From positions 1,736,001-1,800,000 of the forward strand of contig CAWCQU010000003.1 in NCBI GenBank assembly GCA_963797765.1: a stretch of DNA of 64,000 nt, read 5' to 3'. Below, piece after piece: positions 33,691 through 42,833 of the stretch; positions within the stretch are counted from its first letter, which is position 1; the number at the start of each line of letters is the position of its first letter. The notes beneath the pieces were generated by a model. The model saw only the letters and a program-made list of their open reading frames with translations. It had not been told where the DNA came from and ran no database searches. The position numbers were made by a program, and so were the translations under genes. This DNA is from JBGPTK01 sp963797765 (GTDB lineage: Bacteria; Acidobacteriota; Terriglobia; Acidiferrales; UBA7541).

Positions 33691-34853
33691 TCAAGATTGT
33701 CGTCCTGCTGTTCCTGACGCTGACGGCGCTTGCCTACCTCACCTGGTTTGAACGAAAAGTAGTCGCGCACATTCAGTCGCGATGGGGGCCGTATTTTGTG
33801 GGCCCGCACGGGCTGCTGCAGCCATTGGCCGATGGCGTGAAATTCCTTTTTAAAGAAGATGTGATTCCGCCGGCGTCGGATAAATTTATTTATCTGCTGG
33901 CGCCGTTTTTGGCGCTGTCGCTGGCGCTGACCACTTTGGCGCTGATTCCGATTGGTCCGGCGACGATTCATATCCTGGGCCATCCGACGCAATTGGTGAT
34001 CGCGAATTCGGATATTGGATTGCTGTTTTTATTTGCCATCACTTCGATCGGCGTTTACGGGGTTGCGCTGGCAGGATGGTCATCGAACAGCAAATATTCG
34101 CTGCTGGGCGGGTTGCGCAGTTCGGCGCAGATGATCAGCTATGAAGTCGCGCTGACGGTTTCCGTGGTGGGCGTGCTGCTGCTGGCCGGGACTTTTAATT
34201 TGAGAGAGTTGGTGGAATCGCAGCAAGGGCGCTACTGGCACTCGATTCCGCGCTGGCACATTATTCCGCAGCTTGTGGGTTTTCTGTGCTACTTCATCGC
34301 GGCCATCGCGGAAACGAATCGCGTGCCATTTGACTTGCCGGAAGCGGAGACGGAACTTGTGGCGGGATTCCACACGGAATACTCGAGTTTCAAATTCGCC
34401 ATGTTTTTCATGGCGGAATACGCGAACATGATCACGGTCGCTTGCCTGGCGACGATTCTGTTCCTGGGCGGGTGGCTATCGCCGTTTTCCGCGTCGTGGG
34501 AGTGGACGCACTATATTCCGGGCGCTCTATTTGTGATCGGCGGCTTGGCACTGCTACAGGATACGTTACGCAAGTTGCGCGGACTGCATCGCGTGATTCT
34601 GAGCGTGATCAGCGTGGCGATCGTGGCTATTGGATATGGATGTCTGCACACCTGGGTGATTCCGATTGTGGAAGGGCCGTTCTGGTTTTTGTTCAAGGTT
34701 TTTTGCATTTTGTTTTTTTATGTTTGGGCGCGCGGGACGCTGCCGCGCTTCCGGTATGACCAGCTGATGAATTTCGGGTGGAAATTGCTGCTGCCGGTGG
34801 CAATTGCGAACCTGGTGGTGACGGCTTTTATCGTGATGGTGCTGAACCGATGA
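33648..34853 (+). CDS. nuoH: NADH-quinone oxidoreductase subunit H (cluster 1)
   Basis: NuoH links the quinone cavity to the membrane arm. The 401-residue product has about eight hydrophobic helices and the motifs TWFERKVVAHIQSRWGPYFVGPHGLLQPLADGVK, AETNRVPFDLPEAETELVAGFHTEYSS and a late SLPRFRYDQLMNFGWK-type end (TLPRFRYDQLMNFGWKLLLP). GTG start inside the nuoG tail. nuoI, which usually follows nuoH, is absent: the next gene, nuoJ, overlaps the nuoH stop by 4 bp. Confidence 0.95.
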   Translation: MEFVAQHPILVVSVIKIVVLLFLTLTALAYLTWFERKVVAHIQSRWGPYFVGPHGLLQPLADGVKFLFKEDVIPPASDKFIYLLAPFLALSLALTTLALIPIGPATIHILGHPTQLVIANSDIGLLFLFAITSIGVYGVALAGWSSNSKYSLLGGLRSSAQMISYEVALTVSVVGVLLLAGTFNLRELVESQQGRYWHSIPRWHIIPQLVGFLCYFIAAIAETNRVPFDLPEAETELVAGFHTEYSSFKFAMFFMAEYANMITVACLATILFLGGWLSPFSASWEWTHYIPGALFVIGGLALLQDTLRKLRGLHRVILSVISVAIVAIGYGCLHTWVIPIVEGPFWFLFKVFCILFFYVWARGTLPRFRYDQLMNFGWKLLLPVAIANLVVTAFIVMVLNR

Positions 34854-35344
34854 GCGTGGAGCTGGTTTTATTTTTCACGTGCGCAATCCTGGCGATCGCG
34901 GGGGGATTGCTGCTGATTTTCCTGCGCGAGCCGATTCACAGCGCGCTGGCGCTGATTCTGGTGATGATTTCTTTGGCGGTGCTTTACCTGCTGCTGGGCG
35001 CGGAATTTATCGCGGCCATTCAAATTATTGTGTACGCAGGCGCGATCATGGTGCTGTTCGTGTTCGTGATCATGCTGCTGAACGCAGGTGAAGAAGAGCG
35101 CACCAATATCAGCCGGATTGCGAAATATGTGGGCGTGCCGCTGGGAATTTTTCTGACGGGCGAACTGGCGTGGGTGATTTACGGAGCCATCGGGAAGATG
35201 CTGGCCGCGCCTTCGGGAGCGGTATCGACGCGGGATCTTTCGCTGATGCTGTTTCAGACCTATGTTTTTCCGTTTGAGGCGACGTCGATTTTGATTTTGA
35301 TCGCGATTTTGGGGGCTGTGGTGCTGGCCAAGAGGGATTTCTAG
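34850..35344 (+). CDS. nuoJ: NADH-quinone oxidoreductase subunit J (cluster 1)
   Basis: The 164-residue product has five hydrophobic helices and the family stretch AALQIIVYAGAIMVLFVFVIMLLN (here AAIQIIVYAGAIMVLFVFVIMLLN), with the mobile third helix. The start is the ATG that overlaps the nuoH stop (ATGA); the frame extends 24 codons upstream but lies inside nuoH. Confidence 0.95.
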   Translation: MSVELVLFFTCAILAIAGGLLLIFLREPIHSALALILVMISLAVLYLLLGAEFIAAIQIIVYAGAIMVLFVFVIMLLNAGEEERTNISRIAKYVGVPLGIFLTGELAWVIYGAIGKMLAAPSGAVSTRDLSLMLFQTYVFPFEATSILILIAILGAVVLAKRDF

Positions 35345-35345
35345 C

Positions 35346-35648
35346 GTGGTTCCCGTTTCTTACTACCTGATTTTGAGCGCCATTTTGTTCGGACTCGGAG
35401 TGGTGGCGTTTGTCTTCAAGCGGAACATCATCACAATTTTCATGTCCATCGAACTGATGTTGAACGCTGTGAACCTGGCGTTTGTGGCGTTCAGCCGGAT
35501 GCTGGGGCAATTGGACGGGCAAGTGTTCGTGTTTTTTGTGATTGTAGTGGCGGCGGCGGAAGCGGCGGTGGGGCTGGCGATCGTGATTCAAATCGCGCGA
35601 AACCGGCAGACGCTGAACGTGGAACGGGTGAATCTGCTCAAGCTCTAA
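35346..35648 (+). CDS. nuoK: NADH-quinone oxidoreductase subunit K (cluster 1)
   Basis: The 100-residue antiporter-like subunit has three helices with the buried acidic residues in FMSIELMLNAVNLAFVAFSR and AAAEAAVGLAIVIQIARNR. GTG start one base after the nuoJ stop. Its stop overlaps the nuoL start by one base. Confidence 0.95.
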   Translation: MVPVSYYLILSAILFGLGVVAFVFKRNIITIFMSIELMLNAVNLAFVAFSRMLGQLDGQVFVFFVIVVAAAEAAVGLAIVIQIARNRQTLNVERVNLLKL

Positions 35649-37690
35649 TGTTTATCCTGCAACATCTCTGGATCATTCTCGCGCTGCCGCTGGCCGGCTC
35701 GGCGATTAATTCTATTTTTGGCCGCAACTGGCCGAAGCGGGCGGTGGATTCGGTTGGGATTGGGTCGGTGTCGCTGACGTTTCTGGCGGTGCTGGAGGGC
35801 GTGCGGGAATTTTTCCTGCTTGGGGCGAACCAGATTCCGTGGGTAAAGAATTATTACACCTGGATCACGGCGGGAAATTTCCGGGTCAATTTCGAACTGC
35901 AAGTGGACCAACTGACGGTGGTGATGCTGCTGGTGGTGGCGGGCGTGGGCCTACTGATCCACATTTATTCGAGCGGGTACATGGCGCACGAGGGCGGTTA
36001 TTACAGGTTCTTCGCGGAAATTAATTTGTTCATGTTCTTCATGCTGACTCTGGTGATGGCGGCGAACCTGGTGCTGATGTTCGTGGGCTGGGAAGGCGTG
36101 GGGCTGTGCAGCTATTTGCTGATCGGTTTTTTCTTTCGTAAAAACAGCGCGGCGGATGCGGGCAAGAAAGCATTTATCACCACGCGTATCGGTGATTTGG
36201 GATTCATGCTGGGTATTTTTCTGACATTCTGGACATTTGGCTCGATCGATTACGCGGCGATCTTCCGGCAAGCGGCGCAAATGCCGATCGAAAAGGCCGC
36301 GCCGTATGGCGTGCTGACGTCGATCTGCTTGTTGTTGTTCGCGGGGGCGGTGGGGAAATCGGCGCAGTTGCCTTTGTATGTGTGGCTGCCGGACGCGATG
36401 GAAGGTCCGACGCCTGTGAGCGCGTTGATCCACGCGGCGACGATGGTGACGGCAGGCGTCTACATGGTGGCGCGAATGCACGTGTTTTATTCGAAGGCGC
36501 CGGCGGCGATGCTGGTGGTAGCGACGATTGGGGCGCTAACAGCGTTTTATGCGGCGACGATCGGGCTGGTGCAGACGGATATCAAGAAAGTGCTGGCATA
36601 CTCGACGATTTCGCAGCTTGGGTACATGTTTCTGGGATGCGGAGTGGGGGCTTACGCTGCGGGAATTTTTCATTTGATGACGCATGCATTTTTTAAAGGG
36701 TTGCTGTTCCTGGCGGCAGGCAGCGTGATTCACGCCATGGGCGGGCAGCAGGACATGCGCGAGATGGGAGGACTGCGGAAGAAAATCCCGTGGACGTATT
36801 GGACGATGTTCGCGGCGACTCTGGCGATCGCTGGCATTCCGGGATTTTCTGGATTTTTCAGCAAGGATGAAATTTTGGAAGCGGCGCAATCGGGGCCTCA
36901 AGCGAATACCTGGCTGTGGGCACTGGGAATATTGGGAGCACTGCTGACGTCTTTCTATATGTTTCGGTTGCTGTTCTTGACTTTTTTTGGCGAGGCGCGT
37001 TACGACGAGCATAAAGTTCACGTTCACGAATCACCTGTGAATATGCTGGCGCCGCTGGTAATTCTGGCGATTCTGGCAGTGGGCGGAGGATGGGTTGCGG
37101 CGCCACGGCTGGTGGGCGGCGTGGATCACTTTGAGCGCTTTTTGGAGCCGGTATTCCATCCTAGGACGGCCGGAAGGCTCACTGCCGTTATAGCGACATC
37201 GCCGGAAGAAGCTGCTCAACGGACTGAAGAGGCAAAGTCAAAAGCTTTTACCGCAGAGGACGCGGAGAGAGAACCGGCAGAGCACGCGGAGGCGCCGGGG
37301 CTGATCGGATCGCTTTTGGGAATTCCGGTGATTGTGGCGTTGCTGGGACTGGCCACGGCTTGGTGGTTCTATATCAAGAGCCCGCAGACGCCGAAGAATC
37401 TGGCGAAATCGCTGAGCGGTCCATACAAGCTTTTGCTGAATAAATATTACGTGGATGAGATTTATGGGTTCTTGATTGTGCGTCCGCTGCTGTGGATTTC
37501 GACAAACGTGCTGTGGCACGGAGTGGATGAAGGCGTAATCGACGGAGCGGTGAACGGAGTGGCGACGACCGCGCGGGAAGCAGGCGGCAAGGTGCGGCAC
37601 ATACAATCGGGGAACACGCGAAGCTATGCGACATGGGTGGTGATCGGAGCGGTGGCGTTTACGACGTTCTTCTTGTGGATGGTGCGTTAG
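35648..37690 (+). CDS. nuoL: NADH-quinone oxidoreductase subunit L (cluster 1)
   Basis: NuoL is the distal Mrp-antiporter-like proton pump. The 680-residue product has the core motifs GWEGVGLCSYLLIGFF, SAQLPLYVWLPDAMEGPTPVSALIHAATMVTAGVYMVAR, KKVLAYSTISQLGYM and SGFFSKDEIL. Near residues 510-560 it carries an unusual charged stretch ending TAEDAEREPAEHAEA, between the antiporter core and the last helices. The C-terminal part (LLNKYYVDEIY ... ) resembles the lateral helix and final helix. It is close in plan to the cluster 2 NuoL (46223). Confidence 0.95.
   Translation: MFILQHLWIILALPLAGSAINSIFGRNWPKRAVDSVGIGSVSLTFLAVLEGVREFFLLGANQIPWVKNYYTWITAGNFRVNFELQVDQLTVVMLLVVAGVGLLIHIYSSGYMAHEGGYYRFFAEINLFMFFMLTLVMAANLVLMFVGWEGVGLCSYLLIGFFFRKNSAADAGKKAFITTRIGDLGFMLGIFLTFWTFGSIDYAAIFRQAAQMPIEKAAPYGVLTSICLLLFAGAVGKSAQLPLYVWLPDAMEGPTPVSALIHAATMVTAGVYMVARMHVFYSKAPAAMLVVATIGALTAFYAATIGLVQTDIKKVLAYSTISQLGYMFLGCGVGAYAAGIFHLMTHAFFKGLLFLAAGSVIHAMGGQQDMREMGGLRKKIPWTYWTMFAATLAIAGIPGFSGFFSKDEILEAAQSGPQANTWLWALGILGALLTSFYMFRLLFLTFFGEARYDEHKVHVHESPVNMLAPLVILAILAVGGGWVAAPRLVGGVDHFERFLEPVFHPRTAGRLTAVIATSPEEAAQRTEEAKSKAFTAEDAEREPAEHAEAPGLIGSLLGIPVIVALLGLATAWWFYIKSPQTPKNLAKSLSGPYKLLLNKYYVDEIYGFLIVRPLLWISTNVLWHGVDEGVIDGAVNGVATTAREAGGKVRHIQSGNTRSYATWVVIGAVAFTTFFLWMVR
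37245..37292 (+). repeat. Repeat-like insert inside nuoL (CCGCAGAGGACGCGGAGAG type)
   Basis: This stretch contains TTTACCGCAGAGGACGCGG and AGCACGCGGAGG. It resembles the short CCGCAGAGGACGC(A/G)GAG(A/G) repeat that I recall from intergenic DNA of soil bacteria. Here it is in frame and coded as TAEDAERE...AEHAEA. No similar segment is present in the other nuoL of this window. Confidence 0.5.
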
Positions 37691-37694
37691 CCGA

Positions 37695-39332
37695 ATGGTG
37701 CAGAATCATTTGTTATCGGTGCTGATCTTCCTGCCGCTGGTGGGGTCGCTGGCCGTGTTGCTGCTGGGGCGTGACGACCACGAATGGATTCGGCGGCTGG
37801 CGCTGGCGACTTCAATTGCGGAATTTCTGATTTCGCTATTTCTGCTGCGCGGGTTCGATACGGGTTCGGCGCTTTACCAGTTCGAAGAACTGCACCGGTG
37901 GATCAGCTCGCCGCCGATTCATTATCACCTGGGAATCGACGGGATCAGCCTGTTCCTGGTGCTGCTCTCGACGTTTCTGACGCCTTTTGCGGTGCTGTGC
38001 TCGTGGAAGAGCATCAACGTGCGGGTGAAGGAATTCTTCATCATGCTGCTGGTGCTGGAAACGGGAATGATCGGCGTGTTCGTATCGCTCGATCTGTTTT
38101 TGTTTTTCTTGTTCTGGGAAGTGATGCTGCTGCCGATGTATTTCCTGATCGGCATTTGGGGCCACGACCGGAAGATTTATGCCGCATTGAAATTTATTTT
38201 GTACACGATGCTGGGATCAATCTTGATGCTGGTGGCGATTGTGTGGCTCTACGGGCTGACCGGCACATTCGACCTGCCGGAAATCCAGATGAAGCTGCAG
38301 ACGAATATCGTGATGCTGCCGGCGGGGACGGAATTGCTGCTGTTCGGCGCGTTTTTCCTGTCGTTTGCGATCAAGGTACCGCTGTTCCCGGTACACACTT
38401 GGCTACCGGATGCACACACGGAAGCGCCGACAGCCGGTTCGGTGATTCTGGCGGGCGTGCTGCTGAAAATGGGCACGTACGGCATGCTGCGATTCTGCCT
38501 GCCGCTGTTTCCGGATGCGGCGCACCGGATGGCGCCCTATATCGCGGTGCTGGCGATCATCGGGATCATTTACGGCGCGCTGGTGGCGACAGTTCAGACC
38601 GATTTGAAGCGGTTGGTGGCCTACACGTCGATCAGCCACCTGGGATTTGTGGTGCTGGGGATTTTTGCGTTCAGCAATATTTCGATCCAGGGCGCGATCT
38701 ATCAGATGCTGAATCACGGCATCTCGACCGGCGGATTGTTCCTGGCGGTAGGAATGCTGTATGACCGGCGGCACACGTTTGAAATCAAGGAATATGGCGG
38801 GCTGGCGACGCCGATGCCGGTGTTCTCTTCTCTATTTTTGTTTATTTGTCTTTCGTCGCTGGCGCTGCCGCTGCTGAATGGATTCGTGGGGGAGTTCTTA
38901 ATTTTGACGGGAACGTGGCAGCGGCACGCGAACTGGGCGGCGTGGGCGGCGACCGGATCGATTCTTTCCGCGGTTTATTTATTGTGGGCTTACCAGCGCG
39001 TGATTTGGGGCGAAATTACTGTGGAGAAGAATAAGGCGCTGCCCGATGCCTCGACACGCGAACGATTGATACTAGCGCTGATTTGCCTGCTGGCGCTGTT
39101 CATGGGTATTGCTTCGCCGATCTTCACGCGGCGCATGGAAGCCACCAGTCAGAATTTACTGCAACAGATGCAGCGCAATCGCGCATACGATGCGCGCGGC
39201 GCGGCTCCCGCTCCTGCGGCGGTGCTGGAGCACTGTCCGATGCCGGCGATGGCTGTGATGCCGGTAGCGGTTGCGTCGCCGCCTCAACTGGCGCGGCACG
39301 ATTCGCTTCCGGAAAGGCGGGCACAGAACTAA
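37695..39332 (+). CDS. nuoM: NADH-quinone oxidoreductase subunit M (cluster 1)
   Basis: The 545-residue antiporter-like subunit has the motifs WEVMLLPMYFLIGIWGHDRKIYAALKF, KVPLFPVHTWLPDAHTEAPTAGSVILAGVLLKMGTYG, LKRLVAYTSISHLGFV and LNHGISTGGLFL. The last 60 residues (Pro/Ala-rich, APAPAAVLEHCPMPAMAVMP) extend beyond the usual end and are not recognised. It starts 4 bp after nuoL and its stop directly abuts the nuoN ATG. Confidence 0.95.
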   Translation: MVQNHLLSVLIFLPLVGSLAVLLLGRDDHEWIRRLALATSIAEFLISLFLLRGFDTGSALYQFEELHRWISSPPIHYHLGIDGISLFLVLLSTFLTPFAVLCSWKSINVRVKEFFIMLLVLETGMIGVFVSLDLFLFFLFWEVMLLPMYFLIGIWGHDRKIYAALKFILYTMLGSILMLVAIVWLYGLTGTFDLPEIQMKLQTNIVMLPAGTELLLFGAFFLSFAIKVPLFPVHTWLPDAHTEAPTAGSVILAGVLLKMGTYGMLRFCLPLFPDAAHRMAPYIAVLAIIGIIYGALVATVQTDLKRLVAYTSISHLGFVVLGIFAFSNISIQGAIYQMLNHGISTGGLFLAVGMLYDRRHTFEIKEYGGLATPMPVFSSLFLFICLSSLALPLLNGFVGEFLILTGTWQRHANWAAWAATGSILSAVYLLWAYQRVIWGEITVEKNKALPDASTRERLILALICLLALFMGIASPIFTRRMEATSQNLLQQMQRNRAYDARGAAPAPAAVLEHCPMPAMAVMPVAVASPPQLARHDSLPERRAQN

Positions 39333-40817
39333 ATGCGCCCACCGATCGAAGACGTTTGCCGCCTGGCTCCGGAAATCATCCTCTGTTTCACCGGCATTTT
39401 GATCATGCTGGTTGACCCATTTCTATCCGCGCAAAATAGAAAGTTCATGGGCTGGTTGGGATTTGCAGGAGCTGTGGCGGCGCTGGCCTCGATTTTCGAA
39501 GCCGCTCGGCATCAAGGCCCGGCGTATGGCGGGCTGATCCTGACGGACCATTTCAGCCTGTACATGCACGCGGTGGTGATCGGAGCGGCTGCGCTGGCGA
39601 TTCTGGGATCGTTTACGTACCTGGATCGCGAAAAGCTGGTGCGCGGCGAATATTATTCGTTGATCTTGTTTGCCACGGCAGGAATGGGAATTCTGTGCGG
39701 CGCGGGCGAATTGGTGACCGCGTTTATCGGTCTCGAAATGAGTTCGATTTCGAGCTATATCCTGGCCGGATTCCGGCGCGATTCGATCAAATCCAATGAA
39801 GCTTCGTTGAAGTATTTTTTGCTGGGCTCGTTTGCGACGGCTTTTTTCCTGTATGGCACGGCGATGATCTATGGCGCCACGGGATCGACGCGATTCGAGG
39901 CGATTGAGAACGCTGTGGTGCGCCCGGGAGCGGGGACCCTGTTGATCCTTGGGCTGGCGCTGCTGTTTGTGGGGCTGGGATTCAAAATTGTGGCCGCGCC
40001 GTTCCAGATTTACGCACCGGATGTGTATGAAGGCGCGCCGACGCCGGTTTCTGCATTGCTGGCTTCCGGGCCGAAAGCGGCGACGTTCGCCGTGATGCTG
40101 CGGATCTTTTACGTGGCGCTGGGCGGATCGAACAGCACCTGGTACTGGGCGATCTGGATTTCGGCAGTGCTTTCGATGTGCGTGGGGAATTTTGGCGCGC
40201 TGGTGCAGACGAACGTGAAGCGCATGCTGGCCTATTCCTCGATCGCACATGCGGGGTACATCCTGGTGGCATTTGCGGCCAGCACGAAGCTGGGAATCGC
40301 GGCGGTGCTGTTCTATCTGGCGGCGTATGCTCTGATGAAACTAGGAGCGTTCGTCACAGTGGCGCATTTGGGCGGCGCGGGCGAAAAGCGGCTGGAAATC
40401 AAGGATTATGCCGGGCTTTCGACACAGCAGCCGTGGCTGGCGGCATGCTTCGCGCTGTTTTTTTTTTCGCTGCTGGGGATTCCGGGTACCGGCGGATTTT
40501 TAGGGAAGTTTTATGCGTTCCAGGCGCCCCTGCTGGCTGCGCGGGAAGCGACGGCAATGGCCTCACCGCACGTTTCCAGTTCGCTGGTGTGGCTGGTGAT
40601 CATCGCGGCGCTGAACAGCATCGTGGGAGCGTATTATTATCTGCGCGTGATCGTTTCGATGTATTTTTGGGAGACGCAGAAGGAATTTGCGCCGGTGGAA
40701 GTGAGTGCTTCAGTGACCTTCGTTTTACTTCTGGCCGCTGCCGGGACGATTTACCTGGGAGTTTTTCCGAACCTGGTGATGCATTTCGCGCAGCTTTCCG
40801 CGTTGTCTCTGCATTAG
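39333..40817 (+). CDS. nuoN: NADH-quinone oxidoreductase subunit N (cluster 1)
   Basis: The 494-residue antiporter-like subunit has GLEMSSISSYILAGFRRDSIKSNEASLKYFLLGSFATAFFLYG, FKIVAAPFQIYAPDVYEGAPTPVSALLASGPKAA and VKRMLAYSSIAHAGYILV. It closes cluster 1. About 195 bp separate its stop from the convergent atpE stop, with a hairpin between them. Confidence 0.95.
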   Translation: MRPPIEDVCRLAPEIILCFTGILIMLVDPFLSAQNRKFMGWLGFAGAVAALASIFEAARHQGPAYGGLILTDHFSLYMHAVVIGAAALAILGSFTYLDREKLVRGEYYSLILFATAGMGILCGAGELVTAFIGLEMSSISSYILAGFRRDSIKSNEASLKYFLLGSFATAFFLYGTAMIYGATGSTRFEAIENAVVRPGAGTLLILGLALLFVGLGFKIVAAPFQIYAPDVYEGAPTPVSALLASGPKAATFAVMLRIFYVALGGSNSTWYWAIWISAVLSMCVGNFGALVQTNVKRMLAYSSIAHAGYILVAFAASTKLGIAAVLFYLAAYALMKLGAFVTVAHLGGAGEKRLEIKDYAGLSTQQPWLAACFALFFFSLLGIPGTGGFLGKFYAFQAPLLAAREATAMASPHVSSSLVWLVIIAALNSIVGAYYYLRVIVSMYFWETQKEFAPVEVSASVTFVLLLAAAGTIYLGVFPNLVMHFAQLSALSLH

Positions 40818-40932
40818 AGCCGCGTGAGCGCATTTCAGAATTCCCCGTCGATGCGCTCGATCTGAGTTGCTGCGTGGTGCTCCTCAGCGCACAGTGCGTT
40901 TTCCAAAAATGGCGAATGTCGATCCTGTAACG

Positions 40933-40972
40933 AAAAACCCCACCCTTCCCGGTGAAACTGGGAAGGATGGGG
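40933..40972 (-). terminator. Intrinsic terminator of the nuo2-atp operon
   Basis: A 13-bp stem (CCCCACCCTTCCC at 40938-40950, GGGAAGGATGGGG at 40960-40972, one mismatch) has a 9-nt loop. On the minus strand it is followed by TTTTTCG, the pattern of a Rho-independent terminator, 41 bp after the atpE stop. The + strand side has no T tract, so it would act only weakly for cluster 1. The sequence AACCCCACCCTTCCCG also occurs, without its partner arm, at about 26406. Confidence 0.7.
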
Positions 40973-41012
40973 CACCCGGTGCTGCGTTGAAGATTTCGTT
41001 TTCTTGTTGCGG

Positions 41013-41324
41013 TTACTTTACGCGGATGAACATGGTGGCGAAGGTATAGAGCGCCATGGACTCGATCAATACCAGCGCCAAAATGAGCATGTTGGTGATG
41101 GCCTTGGCCGCGCCGGGATTACGGGCCATGCCTTCGGAAGCGGCTGCGCTGGCTTTTGCCTGTGCGTAACCACCCGCTGCGGATGCGATGGCCATGCTGA
41201 ATCCCGCGGTGATTACCACCCAGTTCGGGCCTGCGGTGGCTGGCGCTTCGTCAGCGGCAAAAACTGCCGGGGCAAACAAGCTGATGGCCAGAATGACCAG
41301 CAGCACTACGGCGAACCTTTTCAT
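41013..41324 (-). CDS. atpE: ATP synthase Fo subunit c
   Basis: The c-ring subunit carries protons across the membrane. The 103-residue product has a signal-like N-terminus (MKRFAVVLLVILAISLFAPAVFA, then ADEAPATAGPNW) before the two-helix hairpin, so it is longer than the common 70-85 residues. The polar loop is EGMARNPGA and the ion-binding carboxylate is the Glu in LVLIESMALYTF. The first helix has small residues (GFSMAIASAAGGYAQAKA) in place of the strict GxGxGxG. AGGAGA precedes the ATG. It is the last gene of the minus-strand block. Confidence 0.93.
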   Translation of the reverse strand: MKRFAVVLLVILAISLFAPAVFAADEAPATAGPNWVVITAGFSMAIASAAGGYAQAKASAAASEGMARNPGAAKAITNMLILALVLIESMALYTFATMFIRVK

Positions 41325-41522
41325 TTTTGTTTCTCCTAGTTGTTATCAAGTTGCCGCCAGGCGGTGGCTCCCGTCATCCTCTTGCAGCCGGGATCACATT
41401 GACGGCGATGATGCCAGTATGAAAGCGAAAGAAAGAGGGCGCGGCTAGGCCTACATAAAACAACGCCGCGACGATCGAAAACTGCGGGGCACGAGCAGGC
41501 CAGACTCCACAAAAACCTTATG

Positions 41523-42358
41523 CTAGTGCTCTTCGCCTACTGCGCCGGATACATAGATGACCGGAAGAATCGTGAAGACGAAAGCCTGCAAGACTGCTAC
41601 GAAAATGTGCAGAATGATGAAAACGATCGGCAACCCAAATGGCAGAACCACGGCAACGTAACCGGTGACATTCAATTGACCGAGAAACAATGAAAATTCG
41701 AGAAGAAGGCCCAGGAAAGATTCCGTAGAGCAATTCGCTCACAAACATGTTCACCCAGAGACGGACGGTGAGCGAGAGCAGGCGGGCGAAATTGCTGATG
41801 AATTCGATCGGCAAAATGATCAGGGAGACATAATAAATGGCGGGGAGCGGAACCTCGGGCCCAGGTAAAATGCATCACATAGGCTAATGGCGCCGTGTTC
41901 CTAAAATCCCGCTACCAGTTGTAATAAATGAAAACAAGCACCGCTAAACCGAACGGAACAGAAATTTGCGCGGTGGGCGATTCGAGCGTGGGAATCAGGC
42001 TGATCAGGTTGCACATCAGGACGAAAATTCCGATGCTGCCGAGCATCGACAAATACTGAATCCCGTTGTGGCCGATATTATTTTCAAGCAAGTCGAGTAC
42101 GCCGAGATCGAGCGGATTCGTTAGAATCATTTCCATGCATTGCTGGGTGGCGCCGGGCCGCTCGACGGAGAGCCTGGCCTTGAGCCACAGAAAGAAAACG
42201 ATGGCGACAGCAAAGACCAGAATTTCCATGGAGACGTGATTGGGAATCGGATACGCGGGATTATTCGGCTTGATATGCATGGCCGAAAGAATCGCGGCAA
42301 CGGGCTTGCCGAAGATTCCGTTCAGGAGCGCAGTGATCCAGAGTACGTGTTCTTCCAT
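41523..42358 (-). pseudogene. atpB: ATP synthase Fo subunit a, interrupted by a stop and two frameshifts
   Basis: Subunit a holds the proton half-channels. The first frame (from ATG 42358) matches up to FGLAVLVFIYYNW and then meets TAG at 41912-41914. Family sequence continues as APLAYVMHFT in the same frame. It goes on as GPEVPLPAIYYVSLIILPIEFISNFARLLSLTVRLWVNMFVSELLYGIF after removing one base at 41863, and as LGLLLEFSLFLGQLNVTGYVAVVLPFG ... YVSGAVGEEH after removing one of 41714-41715, ending at the TAG at 41523. The essential Arg of helix 4 (SLTVRLW) is kept. Both indels fall in CCTGGGCC on the coding strand. A functional atpB is essential unless another copy exists, so assembly error is likely. 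Confidence 0.85.
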
Positions 42359-42368
42359 GTCCCTTCGT

Positions 42369-42833
42369 TTATTCCGTTAGGATTGTTACAGCCGGGCTCG
42401 AGCGATCGGGCAGATGCTCGACCAGATAATAAATCATTTCCGCCAGAGCACCGGCCACAGCCGCAAATAAGCCGCACAGCACCGCAGCAGCAGGCCATCC
42501 CGGGCGCGAAAGAATAGCATACAGCACAACGATCAACAAAGCGAAGCGGCCGAAGGACTTAAAGTAAACACGCTTCGGGGGATGCTGAACTTTTTCCTGA
42601 CCCGCTTGCGCTTCGGAAAGCGCCGCAAGAACCCGCACGCCCTGTTTCAGCCAGCGGAAATTCACCCAGGAAATTACCGTACCGAAACAAACGCCTGCTG
42701 CCTGGACCCAGCCCCAGCGGCCGAGCGCGAAAGTGGCGACGAGGGCGCCGAAACCCAGCGTCCAATACTCGACGCGCTGCAGAGAGAATTCGGGAAGGCC
42801 ATCAGGCGCCGCCGTCGGATTATCCGTCTCCAT
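42369..42833 (-). CDS. atpI: ATP synthase subunit I-like membrane protein
   Basis: The 154-residue product has four hydrophobic helices (about 27-45, 48-62, 95-110 and 115-135) in the pattern of the AtpI family, which helps assemble the c-ring. Position between atpZ and atpB is the normal one. It overlaps the end of atpZ by 14 bp. Similarity between AtpI proteins is low, so the call leans on topology and context. Confidence 0.75.
   Translation of the reverse strand: METDNPTAAPDGLPEFSLQRVEYWTLGFGALVATFALGRWGWVQAAGVCFGTVISWVNFRWLKQGVRVLAALSEAQAGQEKVQHPPKRVYFKSFGRFALLIVVLYAILSRPGWPAAAVLCGLFAAVAGALAEMIYYLVEHLPDRSSPAVTILTE

Noticed and set aside
41013..41324. Sodium-binding c subunit because of the Glu-Ser pair
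   Set aside because: The helix 1 Gln of Na+ types is not at the required position (six residues before the Lys is Gly), and Glu-Ser also occurs in proton types.
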